From assembly GCA_003228875.1 (NCBI GenBank), contig QIGK01000139.1, positions 1 through 58,383 on the forward strand: a DNA stretch of 58,383 bases, in the 5' to 3' direction. Numbering within the stretch: position 1 is the first letter of the stretch; every line of letters begins with the position of its first letter. Positions 8,607 through 16,412 of this stretch are shown piece after piece. This DNA comes from Rhodobacterales bacterium. Its GTDB lineage: Bacteria; Pseudomonadota; Alphaproteobacteria; Rhodobacterales; Rhodobacteraceae. Made by a program: the position numbers and the translations under genes. Below the pieces are notes generated by a model. The model was not told the DNA's origin. It worked only from the letters and a program-made list of their open reading frames with translations, and made no database searches.

Positions 8607-9317
8607 ATGTCAATTTTTTCTCCGACAAGTTTTCAATGCCCAAATTGCGGAACAGAAAACGAGTTTGACCATTTCGCCAGCATAAATGCTGATCGTCGAC
8701 CCGATCTGCGTGATGACATTATCTCGGGCGACTTTATGCGGGTGAAATGTTCAAATTGCGCCAAAGACTTCCGTCCTGAACCCGAATTGAATTACCTCGA
8801 TTTTGGCAATGGCAATGGCTTATGGCTTTTGGCGCGACCCATTTCGGCTGTTGCCCATTGGTCCGACGAAGAAATTGCAGCCCAGACACTGTTTGACAAC
8901 GCCTACGGGGCCGGCGCGCCTAAGGCTGCTCAGGAAATTGGCAAAGAGCTAACGGCGCGGGTTACTTTTGGCTGGGCAGCCATTCGCGAAAAAATTGTCA
9001 TTGCCCAAGAAGAACTTGACGATGCGGCGCTGGAAAAAGTCAAAATTACGATTTTGCGAAATAAACCCGGAAATCCGGTCGAACCCGGCGTGGAATTACG
9101 GCTGCTTGCGGTTCGCAGCACAGTTTTTCATATGGGCTGGATTCGGGCAACCACTAACGAAGCGCTCGAAGTTTTTGAAATGCAACGGGCGCTTTACGAG
9201 CAAATTGCCGTTGACGATGCTTGGGAAAAAATCGGCAAGGAACTGTCAGCCGGATGTTTTGTCGATATGCAGCGTTTGTTTATCGTTCCCGAGCCAATTG
9301 GACCTATCGCGCTTTAG
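8607..9317 (+). CDS. CpXC domain protein
   Basis: A 236-residue cytoplasmic protein. Two zinc-ribbon-like knuckles, CPNC at residues 11-14 and CSNC at 48-51, bracket a short N-terminal domain typical of the CpXC family, named for these cysteines and of unknown function. The remainder is mixed alpha/beta with no motif I recognise. It follows the zincin gene by 21 bp with a ribosome-binding site (AAAAGGA) before ATG 8607. An IS3 remnant begins about 20 bp past the stop. The protein looks complete, but its last residues could have been altered by that insertion. Confidence 0.75.
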   Translation: MSIFSPTSFQCPNCGTENEFDHFASINADRRPDLRDDIISGDFMRVKCSNCAKDFRPEPELNYLDFGNGNGLWLLARPISAVAHWSDEEIAAQTLFDNAYGAGAPKAAQEIGKELTARVTFGWAAIREKIVIAQEELDDAALEKVKITILRNKPGNPVEPGVELRLLAVRSTVFHMGWIRATTNEALEVFEMQRALYEQIAVDDAWEKIGKELSAGCFVDMQRLFIVPEPIGPIAL

Positions 9318-9440
9318 TGCCGCTCCAGGTGCTCATTTAGGCGGCTTTTCGTTCAAAGGCCAAGGAACTTTTCCAACCTAATGCCGAGTGTCTGCGGCAG
9401 GGGCTGTAGAAGCCATTGATGTATTCCGCTGCACGGGGCC

Positions 9441-9479
9441 AGCCCCTTGGCGCAGTTTGCTTGCAAACCATGAGAGGGG
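9441..9479. repeat. Hairpin repeat copy 1
   Basis: Inverted repeat GTTTGC/GCAAAC followed by CATGAGAGGGG, inside the IS3 remnant. It shares the GAGAGGG edge and palindromic core with the four other copies nearby and replaces part of the OrfB reading frame. Confidence 0.6.
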
Positions 9480-9543
9480 GAGTGATGGACGCAGCCTTTG
9501 GCTGGCCTGCGTAGAGCAATGGCCATGTTCAGTGCCCGGATGG

Positions 9544-9584
9544 TCCCTCTCGGTGATGCAAGTGCATCACCTGTCGGGCAACGG
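9544..9584. repeat. Hairpin repeat copy 2
   Basis: Begins TCCCTCTC, then the hairpin GGTGATGCAAGTGCATCACC, then TGTCGGGCAACGG. Removing it restores the OrfB reading MKRD-(x)-IRALNMAIAL, so it is an insertion into the transposase gene. Confidence 0.7.
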
Positions 9585-9613
9585 GATCACGTTTCATTCG
9601 GTTTGACACGGCC

Positions 9614-9658
9614 CACCTGTCACCCGGCAATGGTTTGCCCTTGCAAACCATGAGAGGG
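9614..9658. repeat. Hairpin repeat copy 3
   Basis: CACCTGTC edge, hairpin ATGGTTTGC-CCTT-GCAAACCAT, then GAGAGGG edge. Opposite orientation to copy 2. It separates the OrfB segments LDLHSRRVI and SNRMKRD. Confidence 0.7.
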
Positions 9659-9740
9659 CAATGACGCGTCTCGAATGCAGATCCAGAACCACGGCCAGAT
9701 AAAGCCAACCTTCACGGGTCCAGATATAACGGATGTCCAC

Positions 9741-9782
9741 CACCTGTCAGTTGACAGGCGATGCCCTTGCATCGCCGAGAGG
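9741..9782. repeat. Hairpin repeat copy 4
   Basis: CACCTGTC edge followed by GGCGATGC-CCTT-GCATCGCC hairpin and GAGAGG edge. It sits between OrfB segments PNQKW and DIRYIW, and its removal brings these back together. Confidence 0.7.
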
Positions 9783-9880
9783 CCATTTCTGATTGGGCTG
9801 ATCCGCTTGAAGGTCACGGTTCAGCAGGTTGGGTGCGATGTTGAACTTGTGGTTGTTATCCGTTGTTACCTTGTGTTTGC

Positions 9881-9914
9881 GTCCCTCTCGGGCATGCTAC
9901 GCATACTCCTCTCG
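9881..9914. repeat. Hairpin repeat copy 5 (shortened)
   Basis: CCCTCTCGGGCATGC-TAC-GCAT followed by a second CTCCTCTCG, lying between the OrfA and OrfB remnants. The core is shorter than in the other copies and the flanking CCTCTCG is duplicated. Confidence 0.5.
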
Positions 9915-10010
9915 CAGAAGGCGGACTTCTTTACGCAGCCGTTCGTTTTCCCGCAAAAGTTCCCGGTCTTCTTTGGAAACGACATCCGTATCGCGACAGG
10001 TCCACATCGG

Positions 10011-10416
10011 GCGGAATTGTAAAATCAGATTTGGGCGCGATTAGCCCAGTGGATGCAGCTGCAAAGGTATTCACCAAATAAAAGATTTTGCAGTTCGCGC
10101 ACAAAAAAACTGGCACGTCCTTAGAACGCTCCGTTTATCACCATTCTCAACTGGATCGTCTCAAATCCTGAATTTTCTTTTGGGGTTAACAAAAGAGACG
10201 GGTATCGCGCCGATATTCATATTTTCGCCTGTTCCGCCGTGGCCGATTGGCTGCGCGCGGTAGCGTTCCATGTGAAATGATGCGGTTAGGCATCGGATAT
10301 TCAATTGTGTTGGCGCGATAACCCGCATACCTTTCGGTATACCTCGCGAGACCGGAATGTTGTAACCCAAAAACATTAACATAAAAAAACCGGACCGTGC
10401 GGTGGAGGGGCGAAAC
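10011..10416. other. Intergenic stretch beyond the IS remnant
   Basis: No supported gene. A minus-strand frame at 10161-10382 (73 codons) has no recognisable motif. The segment may include the decayed end of the insertion sequence and leader DNA of the EamA gene. Confidence 0.4.
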
Positions 10417-11253
10417 TTGGATATTAAAATCTTTTTGGCGGTGTTATTTGCAGCCGTTTTGCATGCCAGTTGGAATGCGGTAATCCGCTCAAACGGCGAC
10501 CGGTTTCAGGGGATGTTGTTGCTGACCGTCAGCCAAGGTTTGATGGGGTTGGTCATGGCGGTTTTTGTGCCATTGCCAAGCGGCCAAATCTGGCTTTGGG
10601 TGGTGGCATCCGGGGCCTTGCACTCCTTTTACAAAATGTTTCTGGTCGCTGCGTATCAGCAAGGTGATCTGAGCCGCGTTTACCCGATTGCGCGGGGCAC
10701 AGCGCCGTTGTTTGTGGTGGTTGTCGGGTTTTTCTGGCTGCCGGATTCTGTGCAATTCAAAGAATATATGGGCATTGGTTTGATTGGTATTGGCGTAATG
10801 CTGATGGCGCAGGGGGTGTTTTCCAGTGGTGAATCGCGGCGGCTAATTCCTTTTGCGCTTGGCTCTGCGCTGTGCACGGCGGCCTATTCGATTGTTGACG
10901 GATTGGGCGCGCGAATTGCGATGGATGCCACGATGTTTACCGCATGGATGTTTGTGTTTGACGGGTTGATTTTCTCAACCATCACGCTGGCCACACGTGG
11001 GCGCAAAGTTTTTATAGCGCCGCACAAGGTCTGGGTTTTGGGTGTGGTTGCGGGGGCTTTGTCTTTGGTGACCTATTGGATTGTGGTTTGGGCCATGACT
11101 GTTGCGCCCATTGCGCTGGTGGCTGCGGTGCGCGAAACATCGGTGTTGTTTGCGGTGCTGATCGGTGTGTTTGTTTTGCGTGAGAAAATCAGCCTTGGCA
11201 AAGCAGTGGCGGCGGCGGTTATTCTTATGGGTATAATCATTATTCGGCTTTAG
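10417..11253 (+). CDS. EamA family (DMT superfamily) permease
   Basis: A 278-residue integral membrane protein with about ten membrane segments in two homologous halves, typical of EamA/DMT transporters (N-terminal half containing HASWNAVIRSNGD, second half containing AYSIVDGLGARIA and ending in the characteristic EKISLGKAVAAAVILMGI helix). Members export or import amino acids, nucleosides or other metabolites; the substrate is unknown here. I chose TTG 10417 because GGAGGGG lies about 8 bases upstream; GTG 10402 has no such signal. It converges on the phosphatidylcholine synthase gene with a 30-bp gap. Confidence 0.8.
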   Translation: MDIKIFLAVLFAAVLHASWNAVIRSNGDRFQGMLLLTVSQGLMGLVMAVFVPLPSGQIWLWVVASGALHSFYKMFLVAAYQQGDLSRVYPIARGTAPLFVVVVGFFWLPDSVQFKEYMGIGLIGIGVMLMAQGVFSSGESRRLIPFALGSALCTAAYSIVDGLGARIAMDATMFTAWMFVFDGLIFSTITLATRGRKVFIAPHKVWVLGVVAGALSLVTYWIVVWAMTVAPIALVAAVRETSVLFAVLIGVFVLREKISLGKAVAAAVILMGIIIIRL

Positions 11254-11283
11254 AATGTTAAGAGTATGGGCTTGGCCTGAAAG

Positions 11284-11976
11284 CTATTGGTTTTTTGGAA
11301 AAACCTGCTGCAATATACCTGCAACCATCAGATAAAGGCTGGTCAGCAGTAAGCCTAAATGTGCCAGCGGGGTGGGCTCAAAATCTGTCCAGCCAATCCA
11401 CAACGCGATGCCTGTCCAAATTGCCATCACCGTCAGGGACAAAGGTCGCCAGCGCAAAGTGCGGACCGGATGCACAAATTTAAGGTTAAAAAACTGGGCC
11501 AAAGCCAGAACCGCAATGACCGTCAGGCTGATCCAAGCGGGGGGCCACAGCGCGAACAACACCAGTATGACCATGTTCCAACAGCCCGGAAAGCCGGAAA
11601 AAGACGCGTCGGCTGTTTTCATGCGGGTATCGGCAAAATAAACCACGCCGGTGATGATTATTATTATGGCAGCGATCCAGCCTTCCCATTCCGGTAACAG
11701 GCTGGATTTGGTCAGCGCATAAGCAGGGATAAAAACGTAAGTCAGGTAATCAATGATCAGGTCAAGCAAAGCGCCATCCCAGTTGGCGGCATATTTTTTA
11801 ACATTAAAATGCCGTGCCAGCGGGCCGTCTATGCCATCAACGATCAAGGCGCCGAGCAGCCATAAAAACATCACGGACCAGTTTTTATCACCGGCGGCCA
11901 GCATAGCAAACAGCGCAAAAACCGCACCGGTTGCGGTAAACAAATGAACACTGAAAGCAAGGATGCTGTTTTTCAT
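11284..11976 (-). CDS. Phosphatidylcholine synthase
   Basis: A 230-residue inner-membrane CDP-alcohol phosphotransferase that condenses CDP-diacylglycerol with choline to give phosphatidylcholine directly. The catalytic signature is present as DGPLARHF...WDGALLDLIIDY near residues 50-78, with the aspartates that hold the divalent metal. About seven to eight membrane segments and the length both fit the Pcs family of alphaproteobacteria. The conserved FADTRMKT segment before the Pro/Gly-rich FPGCWN loop is also typical. It lies upstream of, and on the same strand as, bhcR but is separated by 90 bp and is not functionally linked. Confidence 0.88.
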   Translation of the reverse strand: MKNSILAFSVHLFTATGAVFALFAMLAAGDKNWSVMFLWLLGALIVDGIDGPLARHFNVKKYAANWDGALLDLIIDYLTYVFIPAYALTKSSLLPEWEGWIAAIIIIITGVVYFADTRMKTADASFSGFPGCWNMVILVLFALWPPAWISLTVIAVLALAQFFNLKFVHPVRTLRWRPLSLTVMAIWTGIALWIGWTDFEPTPLAHLGLLLTSLYLMVAGILQQVFPKNQ

Positions 11977-12066
11977 CCGCGGTGTGTAGTCGGTTTAGGC
12001 CAAAGTTGAAAGCCGTTTCATCCGCAAAGGGCTTTGGTGTAAGGCGAAAGGAAACCTGCCATGCAG

Positions 12067-12906
12067 TTATGAAACGCTTTGCTTGGGTGGCCTACCGCCA
12101 GTTCTTTCGCTAAGCAAATGCGCGGCCTTAATCACGATCGGCGCGGTTTCAAAGATCATTTGGTTGGTGAATCTTGCGATTGGGCCGGAAACCGACAGGC
12201 CGGCAATGGCGTTGCCACGATCATCATAAATGGCAGCAGCGATGCAGCGCATGCCCAGATAGCGTTCCTCGTTATCTAGCGCCCAGCCCGATTGGCTGAT
12301 TTTATCCAGATCCTTTAACAATTCTGCCGGTGTGGTCAGGGTTAAAGGCGTAAAGGCTGGTTGGCCGGTTTTTGTAACAATGGCCAAACAGGTCTCGCGC
12401 TGCATTTCCGCCAGCATGGCTTTGCCAATGCCCGAGGCATGCATGGGGCTGCCGGTGCCTTGGCGAAACATGGCGCGGATCGGATTTGGCGATTCAACCT
12501 GCGACACAAAAATGACATGCCCCGCTTCGGCAATGGCCAGATTTGATGTCTCGCCGGTTTGTTCCATCAAATCGCGCAAAACTGCGTGCGAGGCTTCGAT
12601 CAGGTTGGAGCGGGTCAAAAAGGTGCTGCCAACCCGAAACGCGCCCACACCAACCGCCCAAGTCTGGGTGGATTTATCAAGATCAGCAAAGCTGTGGTTT
12701 TGCAGGGTTGCCAGTATTCGGTGAATGGTCGAGGCGGGCATGTCTACTTGCAAGGCAAGCTGGCTTAAGGTGGCACTGCCCAATTTGGCCAGTGCTTCCA
12801 GAATAACCAGCCCACGATCAAGCGCTAAAACCGTGTTGCCCGCCGGTTTTGGGCTGGTGTTGCGGGGGCGCCCGCGCTTTCGCTTTTCAGGAAATTGTTC
12901 TTGCAT
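12067..12906 (-). CDS. IclR family regulator of the beta-hydroxyaspartate cycle (BhcR)
   Basis: A 279-residue IclR-type regulator. A basic N-terminal tail (KRKRGRPRN) precedes a winged helix-turn-helix (TLSQLALQVDMPASTIHRIL, about residues 45-65) and an IclR effector-binding domain (GMRCIAAAIYDDRGNAIAGL). It is transcribed divergently from bhcA, the arrangement known for BhcR, which controls bhcABCD and responds to glyoxylate in Paracoccus. The start is set at ATG 12906 with AGAGA upstream; an in-frame TTG at 12942 is the alternative. Assignment to BhcR rests on the location plus the family. Confidence 0.88.
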   Translation of the reverse strand: MQEQFPEKRKRGRPRNTSPKPAGNTVLALDRGLVILEALAKLGSATLSQLALQVDMPASTIHRILATLQNHSFADLDKSTQTWAVGVGAFRVGSTFLTRSNLIEASHAVLRDLMEQTGETSNLAIAEAGHVIFVSQVESPNPIRAMFRQGTGSPMHASGIGKAMLAEMQRETCLAIVTKTGQPAFTPLTLTTPAELLKDLDKISQSGWALDNEERYLGMRCIAAAIYDDRGNAIAGLSVSGPIARFTNQMIFETAPIVIKAAHLLSERTGGRPPKQSVS

Positions 12907-13035
12907 GATTTCTCTGTAAATCTGTGGGTTGGTGAATTTCAAGAGTATTTAATTTTTACCCTATTTTATAACTGCGAAAATGAAAAATGAATTTAGCCGA
13001 TTTTTCAGGCTGTTAGATGATTTTATGCATTTTTA

Positions 13036-13047
13036 GAAAATATTTTC
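13036..13047. promoter_or_regulatory. Candidate BhcR operator
   Basis: The perfect 12-bp palindrome GAAAATATTTTC lies in the bhcR-bhcA intergenic region, 67 bp before the bhcA start. IclR-type proteins often bind AT-rich GAAA..TTTC dyads. The surrounding DNA is very AT-rich, so chance is a real alternative. Confidence 0.4.
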
Positions 13048-13113
13048 AGAAAAATTGCAAAATTAGCGATAGGCCTTAAATTGGGGGTGTCACAGTTTCT
13101 CAGGAAAGCTTCC

Positions 13114-14280
13114 ATGCATAGTCAAAACCCGATCTTCATTCCCGGCCCGACCAATATGCCTGAAAACCTGCGTCGTGCAGTGGATATGCCAACGCTTGAT
13201 CATCGCTCCAGCGAGTTTGTCAATATTCTGCATCCGGCCCTGAGCGGGGTTAAGCAGGTTTTGAAAACCACTGCTGGCGAAGTGTTTTTGTTTCCATCCA
13301 CTGGTTCGGGAGGCTGGGAAACCGCCCTTAGCAATACGCTTAGCAAAGGCGACAAGGTTCTGGCGGCGCGTAACGGGATGTTTAGCCAAAAATGGATCGA
13401 CATGTGCGAACGCCACGGGCTGGAAGTTGTGGTTGTTGAGGTCAACTGGGGCGGCGGCATTCCCGCTGACAGGTTTGAGGAAATCCTGACTGCTGACACT
13501 GCCCATGAAATCAAGGCTGTTTTGGCTACCCATAACGAAACTGCAACCGGGGTGATTTCTGACATTGCCGCCGTGCGGGCTGCCATGAACGCAGCGGGTC
13601 ATCCGGCTTTGCTGTTTGTTGACGGGGTTAGCTCGATTGGGTCTATGGATTTTCGCATGGATGAATGGGGGGTTGATGTGGCCGTTACCGGTTCGCAAAA
13701 AGGCTTTATGCTGCCTGCGGGTTTGGCGATTACTGCCTTTAGCCCCAAAGCTTTGGCGGCGGTTGAAACCGCGACTTTGCCGCGCTGGTATTTTGATATT
13801 CGCGATATGCAGAGCGGCTATAAAATCAACGGTTATCCTTATACGCCGCAGGTTGGCATGATTAACGGCCTTAAAACCGCTTCTGAAATGTTATTGCGTG
13901 AAGGGCTGGAAAATGTTTTTGCCCGCCATGAACGCATTGCAACAGGCGTGCGCAAGGCAATTGCGGCGTGGAACATGCCGCTTTGTGCTGAATCGCCGGA
14001 ATTATATTCAAACTCGGTCAGTGCGATTATGACGCCGGACGGATTTGACGCCAACAAGATAGTCACACTGGCATCGGAAAAATACCAGACCGCCTTTGGT
14101 GCGGGGCTGGGCGCAGTGGCGGGCAAGCTGTTCAGGATCGGGCATTTGGGCAGCTTGACCGATGTAATGACGCTTTCGGGGCTTGCGACTGCTGAAATGT
14201 GTATGAAAGACTTGGGTCTGGAAATAACCTTGGGCGCTGGCGTTGCCGCGGCTCAGGAACATTACCGGACCACGGCTTAG
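13114..14280 (+). CDS. Aspartate-glyoxylate aminotransferase (BhcA)
   Basis: A 388-residue PLP-dependent class V aminotransferase of the serine-glyoxylate/alanine-glyoxylate type. In the beta-hydroxyaspartate cycle it transfers the amino group of aspartate to glyoxylate, giving oxaloacetate and glycine. Visible features are the N-terminal FIPGPTNMPENLRRA, the glycine-rich FPSTGSGGWETAL segment and the PLP lysine K196 in TGSQKGFMLPAG. ATG 13114 has AGGAAAG just upstream; the frame is open to TTG 13081. It is the first gene of bhcABCD, 10 bp before bhcB. By itself it would be called serine-glyoxylate aminotransferase; the operon decides the BhcA role. Confidence 0.9.
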   Translation: MHSQNPIFIPGPTNMPENLRRAVDMPTLDHRSSEFVNILHPALSGVKQVLKTTAGEVFLFPSTGSGGWETALSNTLSKGDKVLAARNGMFSQKWIDMCERHGLEVVVVEVNWGGGIPADRFEEILTADTAHEIKAVLATHNETATGVISDIAAVRAAMNAAGHPALLFVDGVSSIGSMDFRMDEWGVDVAVTGSQKGFMLPAGLAITAFSPKALAAVETATLPRWYFDIRDMQSGYKINGYPYTPQVGMINGLKTASEMLLREGLENVFARHERIATGVRKAIAAWNMPLCAESPELYSNSVSAIMTPDGFDANKIVTLASEKYQTAFGAGLGAVAGKLFRIGHLGSLTDVMTLSGLATAEMCMKDLGLEITLGAGVAAAQEHYRTTA

Positions 14281-14289
14281 GGATTTAAA

Positions 14290-15249
14290 ATGTATATACC
14301 AAGCTTTGAAGACATGTTGGCGGCGCGGGAAAGAGTTAAGCCTTATGTGCATCGCACCCCGGTTTTAACCTCGGAGTTCATCAATGAACTAACCGGCGCG
14401 GACCTGTTTTTCAAATGCGAGAATTTTCAAAAGGCTGGCGTTTTTAAGGTGCGTGGTGCCTGTAATGCGGTTTTTGGCCTGTCGGATGATATGCTTGAAA
14501 AAGGCGTTGCCACCCATAGCTCGGGCAACCATGCGCTATCGCTTTCTTATGCCGCCGGAAGGCGGGGCATCCCGTGTTATGTGGTGATGCCCCGCACCGC
14601 GCCGCAAGCCAAAAAAGACGCAGTGCGCGGGTATGGCGGTATAATTACCGAATGCGAACCCTCCACCAGTTCGCGCGAGGCAGTATTTGCCAAAGTGCAG
14701 GCTGAAACTGGGGCTGAATTTGTTCATCCTTATAATGATCCGCGCGTGATTGCCGGCCAAGGCACCTGTAGTGCTGAGCTGATTGAGCAGGTTGAAAACC
14801 TTGATATAGTTATCGCACCAATTGGCGGTGGTGGCATGATTTCGGGCACTTGCCTGACGCTTTCCAATCTTGCGCCGGAAATAAAAATCATCGCCGCTGA
14901 ACCGGAACAAGCTGACGATGCGGCACGCAGTTTCAAGGCAGGGTATATCATTGCCGATGATGCGCCGGTCACGGTGGCGGATGGATTAAAAGTGCCACTA
15001 AAAGACCTGACATGGCATTTTGTCAGCAAACACGTTACCGATATTCTGACCGCCTCAGAATCAGAGATCATTGATGCGATGAAACTAATCTGGAAGCGTA
15101 TGAAAATTGTAATGGAACCCAGCAGCGCGGTGCCGCTGGCGATTATTTTGAAAAACAGAGATATTTTTGCGGGGAAACGCGTGGGAATAATAATTACCGG
15201 CGGCAATGTTGACCTCGACAGCCTGCCTTGGAACGGAGACATAAAATGA
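14290..15249 (+). CDS. Beta-hydroxyaspartate dehydratase (BhcB)
   Basis: A 319-residue fold-type II PLP enzyme of the serine/threonine dehydratase family. In the cycle it removes water from (2R,3S)-beta-hydroxyaspartate to give iminosuccinate. The PLP lysine is K53 in FKVRGACNA, with the SSGNHALSLSYAA phosphate-side loop and the glycine cluster IGGGGMISG near residues 178-186. It has no C-terminal ACT regulatory domain, unlike biosynthetic threonine dehydratase. Its stop overlaps the bhcC start (ATGA). Confidence 0.9.
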   Translation: MYIPSFEDMLAARERVKPYVHRTPVLTSEFINELTGADLFFKCENFQKAGVFKVRGACNAVFGLSDDMLEKGVATHSSGNHALSLSYAAGRRGIPCYVVMPRTAPQAKKDAVRGYGGIITECEPSTSSREAVFAKVQAETGAEFVHPYNDPRVIAGQGTCSAELIEQVENLDIVIAPIGGGGMISGTCLTLSNLAPEIKIIAAEPEQADDAARSFKAGYIIADDAPVTVADGLKVPLKDLTWHFVSKHVTDILTASESEIIDAMKLIWKRMKIVMEPSSAVPLAIILKNRDIFAGKRVGIIITGGNVDLDSLPWNGDIK

Positions 15250-16412
15250 ACAAAGCTGTGAACTTTGAAGAATTCGACGTTGGCTATGATATTCCGGCAA
15301 AGCCCGGCATGGACGAGGCAGACATCCAGACCCCGTGTTTGATCCTCGATCTGGATGCGCTGGATCGCAATGTCAAAAAAATGGGCGATCTGTGCAAAGA
15401 GATGGGCGTGCGCCATCGTGCCCATGGCAAGATGCATAAATCGGTTGATGTGCTGAAATTGCAGGAAAAACTTGGCGGCGCGATTGGCGTTTGTTGCCAA
15501 AAGGTTTCCGAAGCCGAAGTATTTGTGCGCGGTGGTATCAAGGATGTGATGGTTTCCAACCAAGTCCGTGACCCTGCCAAAATCGACCGCCTTGCCGCCA
15601 TGCCAAAACTGGGCGCGCGTATTCTGGTTTGTGTGGACGATCCTGAAAATGTTGCTGATCTGGCAGCGGCTGCGGCCAAACACGGCACAGAGCTGGAATG
15701 CCTTGTGGAAATCGACGTGGGCGCAGGGCGTTGCGGGGTTACCACCAGCCAAGAAGTTGTAAACATTGCCAAGTTGATCGATGCAGCCGATGGTTTGAAA
15801 TTTGCTGGCATTCAGGCCTATCAGGGTGCCATGCAGCACATGGACCTGTATGCGGATCGTAAAGCCAAGGTTGATATTGCCATTGATATGGTGCGCGATG
15901 CGGTTGCTGCACTGACGGCCAATGGCCTGTCCTGTGATATTGTTGGCGGGGCTGGCACTGGATCCTATTACTTTGAGGGCAACTCCGGCGTTTTTAACGA
16001 AATGCAATGCGGGTCTTATGCGTTTATGGATGCGGATTATGGCCGCATTCTGGATAAAGAAGGCAAGCGGATTGATGATGGTGAGTGGGAAAACTCCCTG
16101 TTCCTGCTCACCAGCGTTATGAGCCATTCAAAAGCCGACAAAGCCATTGTTGATGCGGGGCTAAAAGCCCAATCGGTCGATAGCGGTTTGCCAACGGTTT
16201 TTGGGCGTGATGATGCGGTTGAATATGTTAAATGTTCCGATGAACACGGCGTGGTTGCCGACCCGGACGGGGTTTTGAAAATCAATGATAAATTGCGTCT
16301 GGTGCCGGGGCACTGTGACCCGACCTGCAACGTGCATGACTGGTATGTGGGCGTGCGAAACGGCAAGGTTGAATCAGTTTGGCCGGTATCTGCACGCGGG
16401 CGGGCTTATTGA
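15246..16412 (+). CDS. Beta-hydroxyaspartate aldolase (BhcC)
   Basis: A 388-residue PLP enzyme of the D-threonine aldolase/D-serine dehydratase-like family (alanine racemase N-terminal barrel). In the cycle it condenses glycine and glyoxylate to (2R,3S)-beta-hydroxyaspartate. The PLP lysine is K62 in HRAHGKMHKS. C-terminal His/Cys residues (PGHCDPTCNVHDW) are in the position of the metal site of this family. ATG 15246 overlaps the bhcB stop and has GGAGA upstream. The stop overlaps the bhcD start (TGATG), so the operon is tightly coupled. Confidence 0.9.
   Translation: MNKAVNFEEFDVGYDIPAKPGMDEADIQTPCLILDLDALDRNVKKMGDLCKEMGVRHRAHGKMHKSVDVLKLQEKLGGAIGVCCQKVSEAEVFVRGGIKDVMVSNQVRDPAKIDRLAAMPKLGARILVCVDDPENVADLAAAAAKHGTELECLVEIDVGAGRCGVTTSQEVVNIAKLIDAADGLKFAGIQAYQGAMQHMDLYADRKAKVDIAIDMVRDAVAALTANGLSCDIVGGAGTGSYYFEGNSGVFNEMQCGSYAFMDADYGRILDKEGKRIDDGEWENSLFLLTSVMSHSKADKAIVDAGLKAQSVDSGLPTVFGRDDAVEYVKCSDEHGVVADPDGVLKINDKLRLVPGHCDPTCNVHDWYVGVRNGKVESVWPVSARGRAY

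Larger units (their letters stand above)
9337..10010 (-). mobile_element. Degenerate IS3-family insertion sequence
   Basis: Read on the minus strand, pieces of both IS3 transposase frames appear in order. About 10010-9915 gives the OrfA leucine zipper (RENERLRKEVRLLREE). About 9870-9783 gives OrfB 'NIAPNLLNRDLQADQPNQKW'. About 9740-9659 gives [20 protein letters not shown] in a shifted frame. About 9613-9585 gives SNRMKRD and 9543-9480 gives IRALNMAIALRRPAKG. Finally 9440-9337 gives INGFYSPCRRHSALGWKS and a stop. The OrfB N-terminus and a block before INGFY are deleted. Between the pieces sit small hairpin elements that break the frame, so no active transposase can be made. Confidence 0.85.

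Noticed and set aside
9675-10081. Several overlapping plus-strand frames of 70-115 codons
   Set aside because: They are antisense to the IS3 transposase remnant and only contain its reverse complement and hairpin repeats.
10161-10382. 73-codon minus-strand frame before the EamA gene
   Set aside because: No recognisable motif, no clear ribosome-binding site, adjacent to a decayed insertion sequence.
14730-16127. 465-codon minus-strand frame opposite bhcB and bhcC
   Set aside because: Long, but it is the antisense shadow of two well-supported enzyme genes with intact active-site motifs; its sequence is rich in His, Asn and Ile as expected for a mirror frame.
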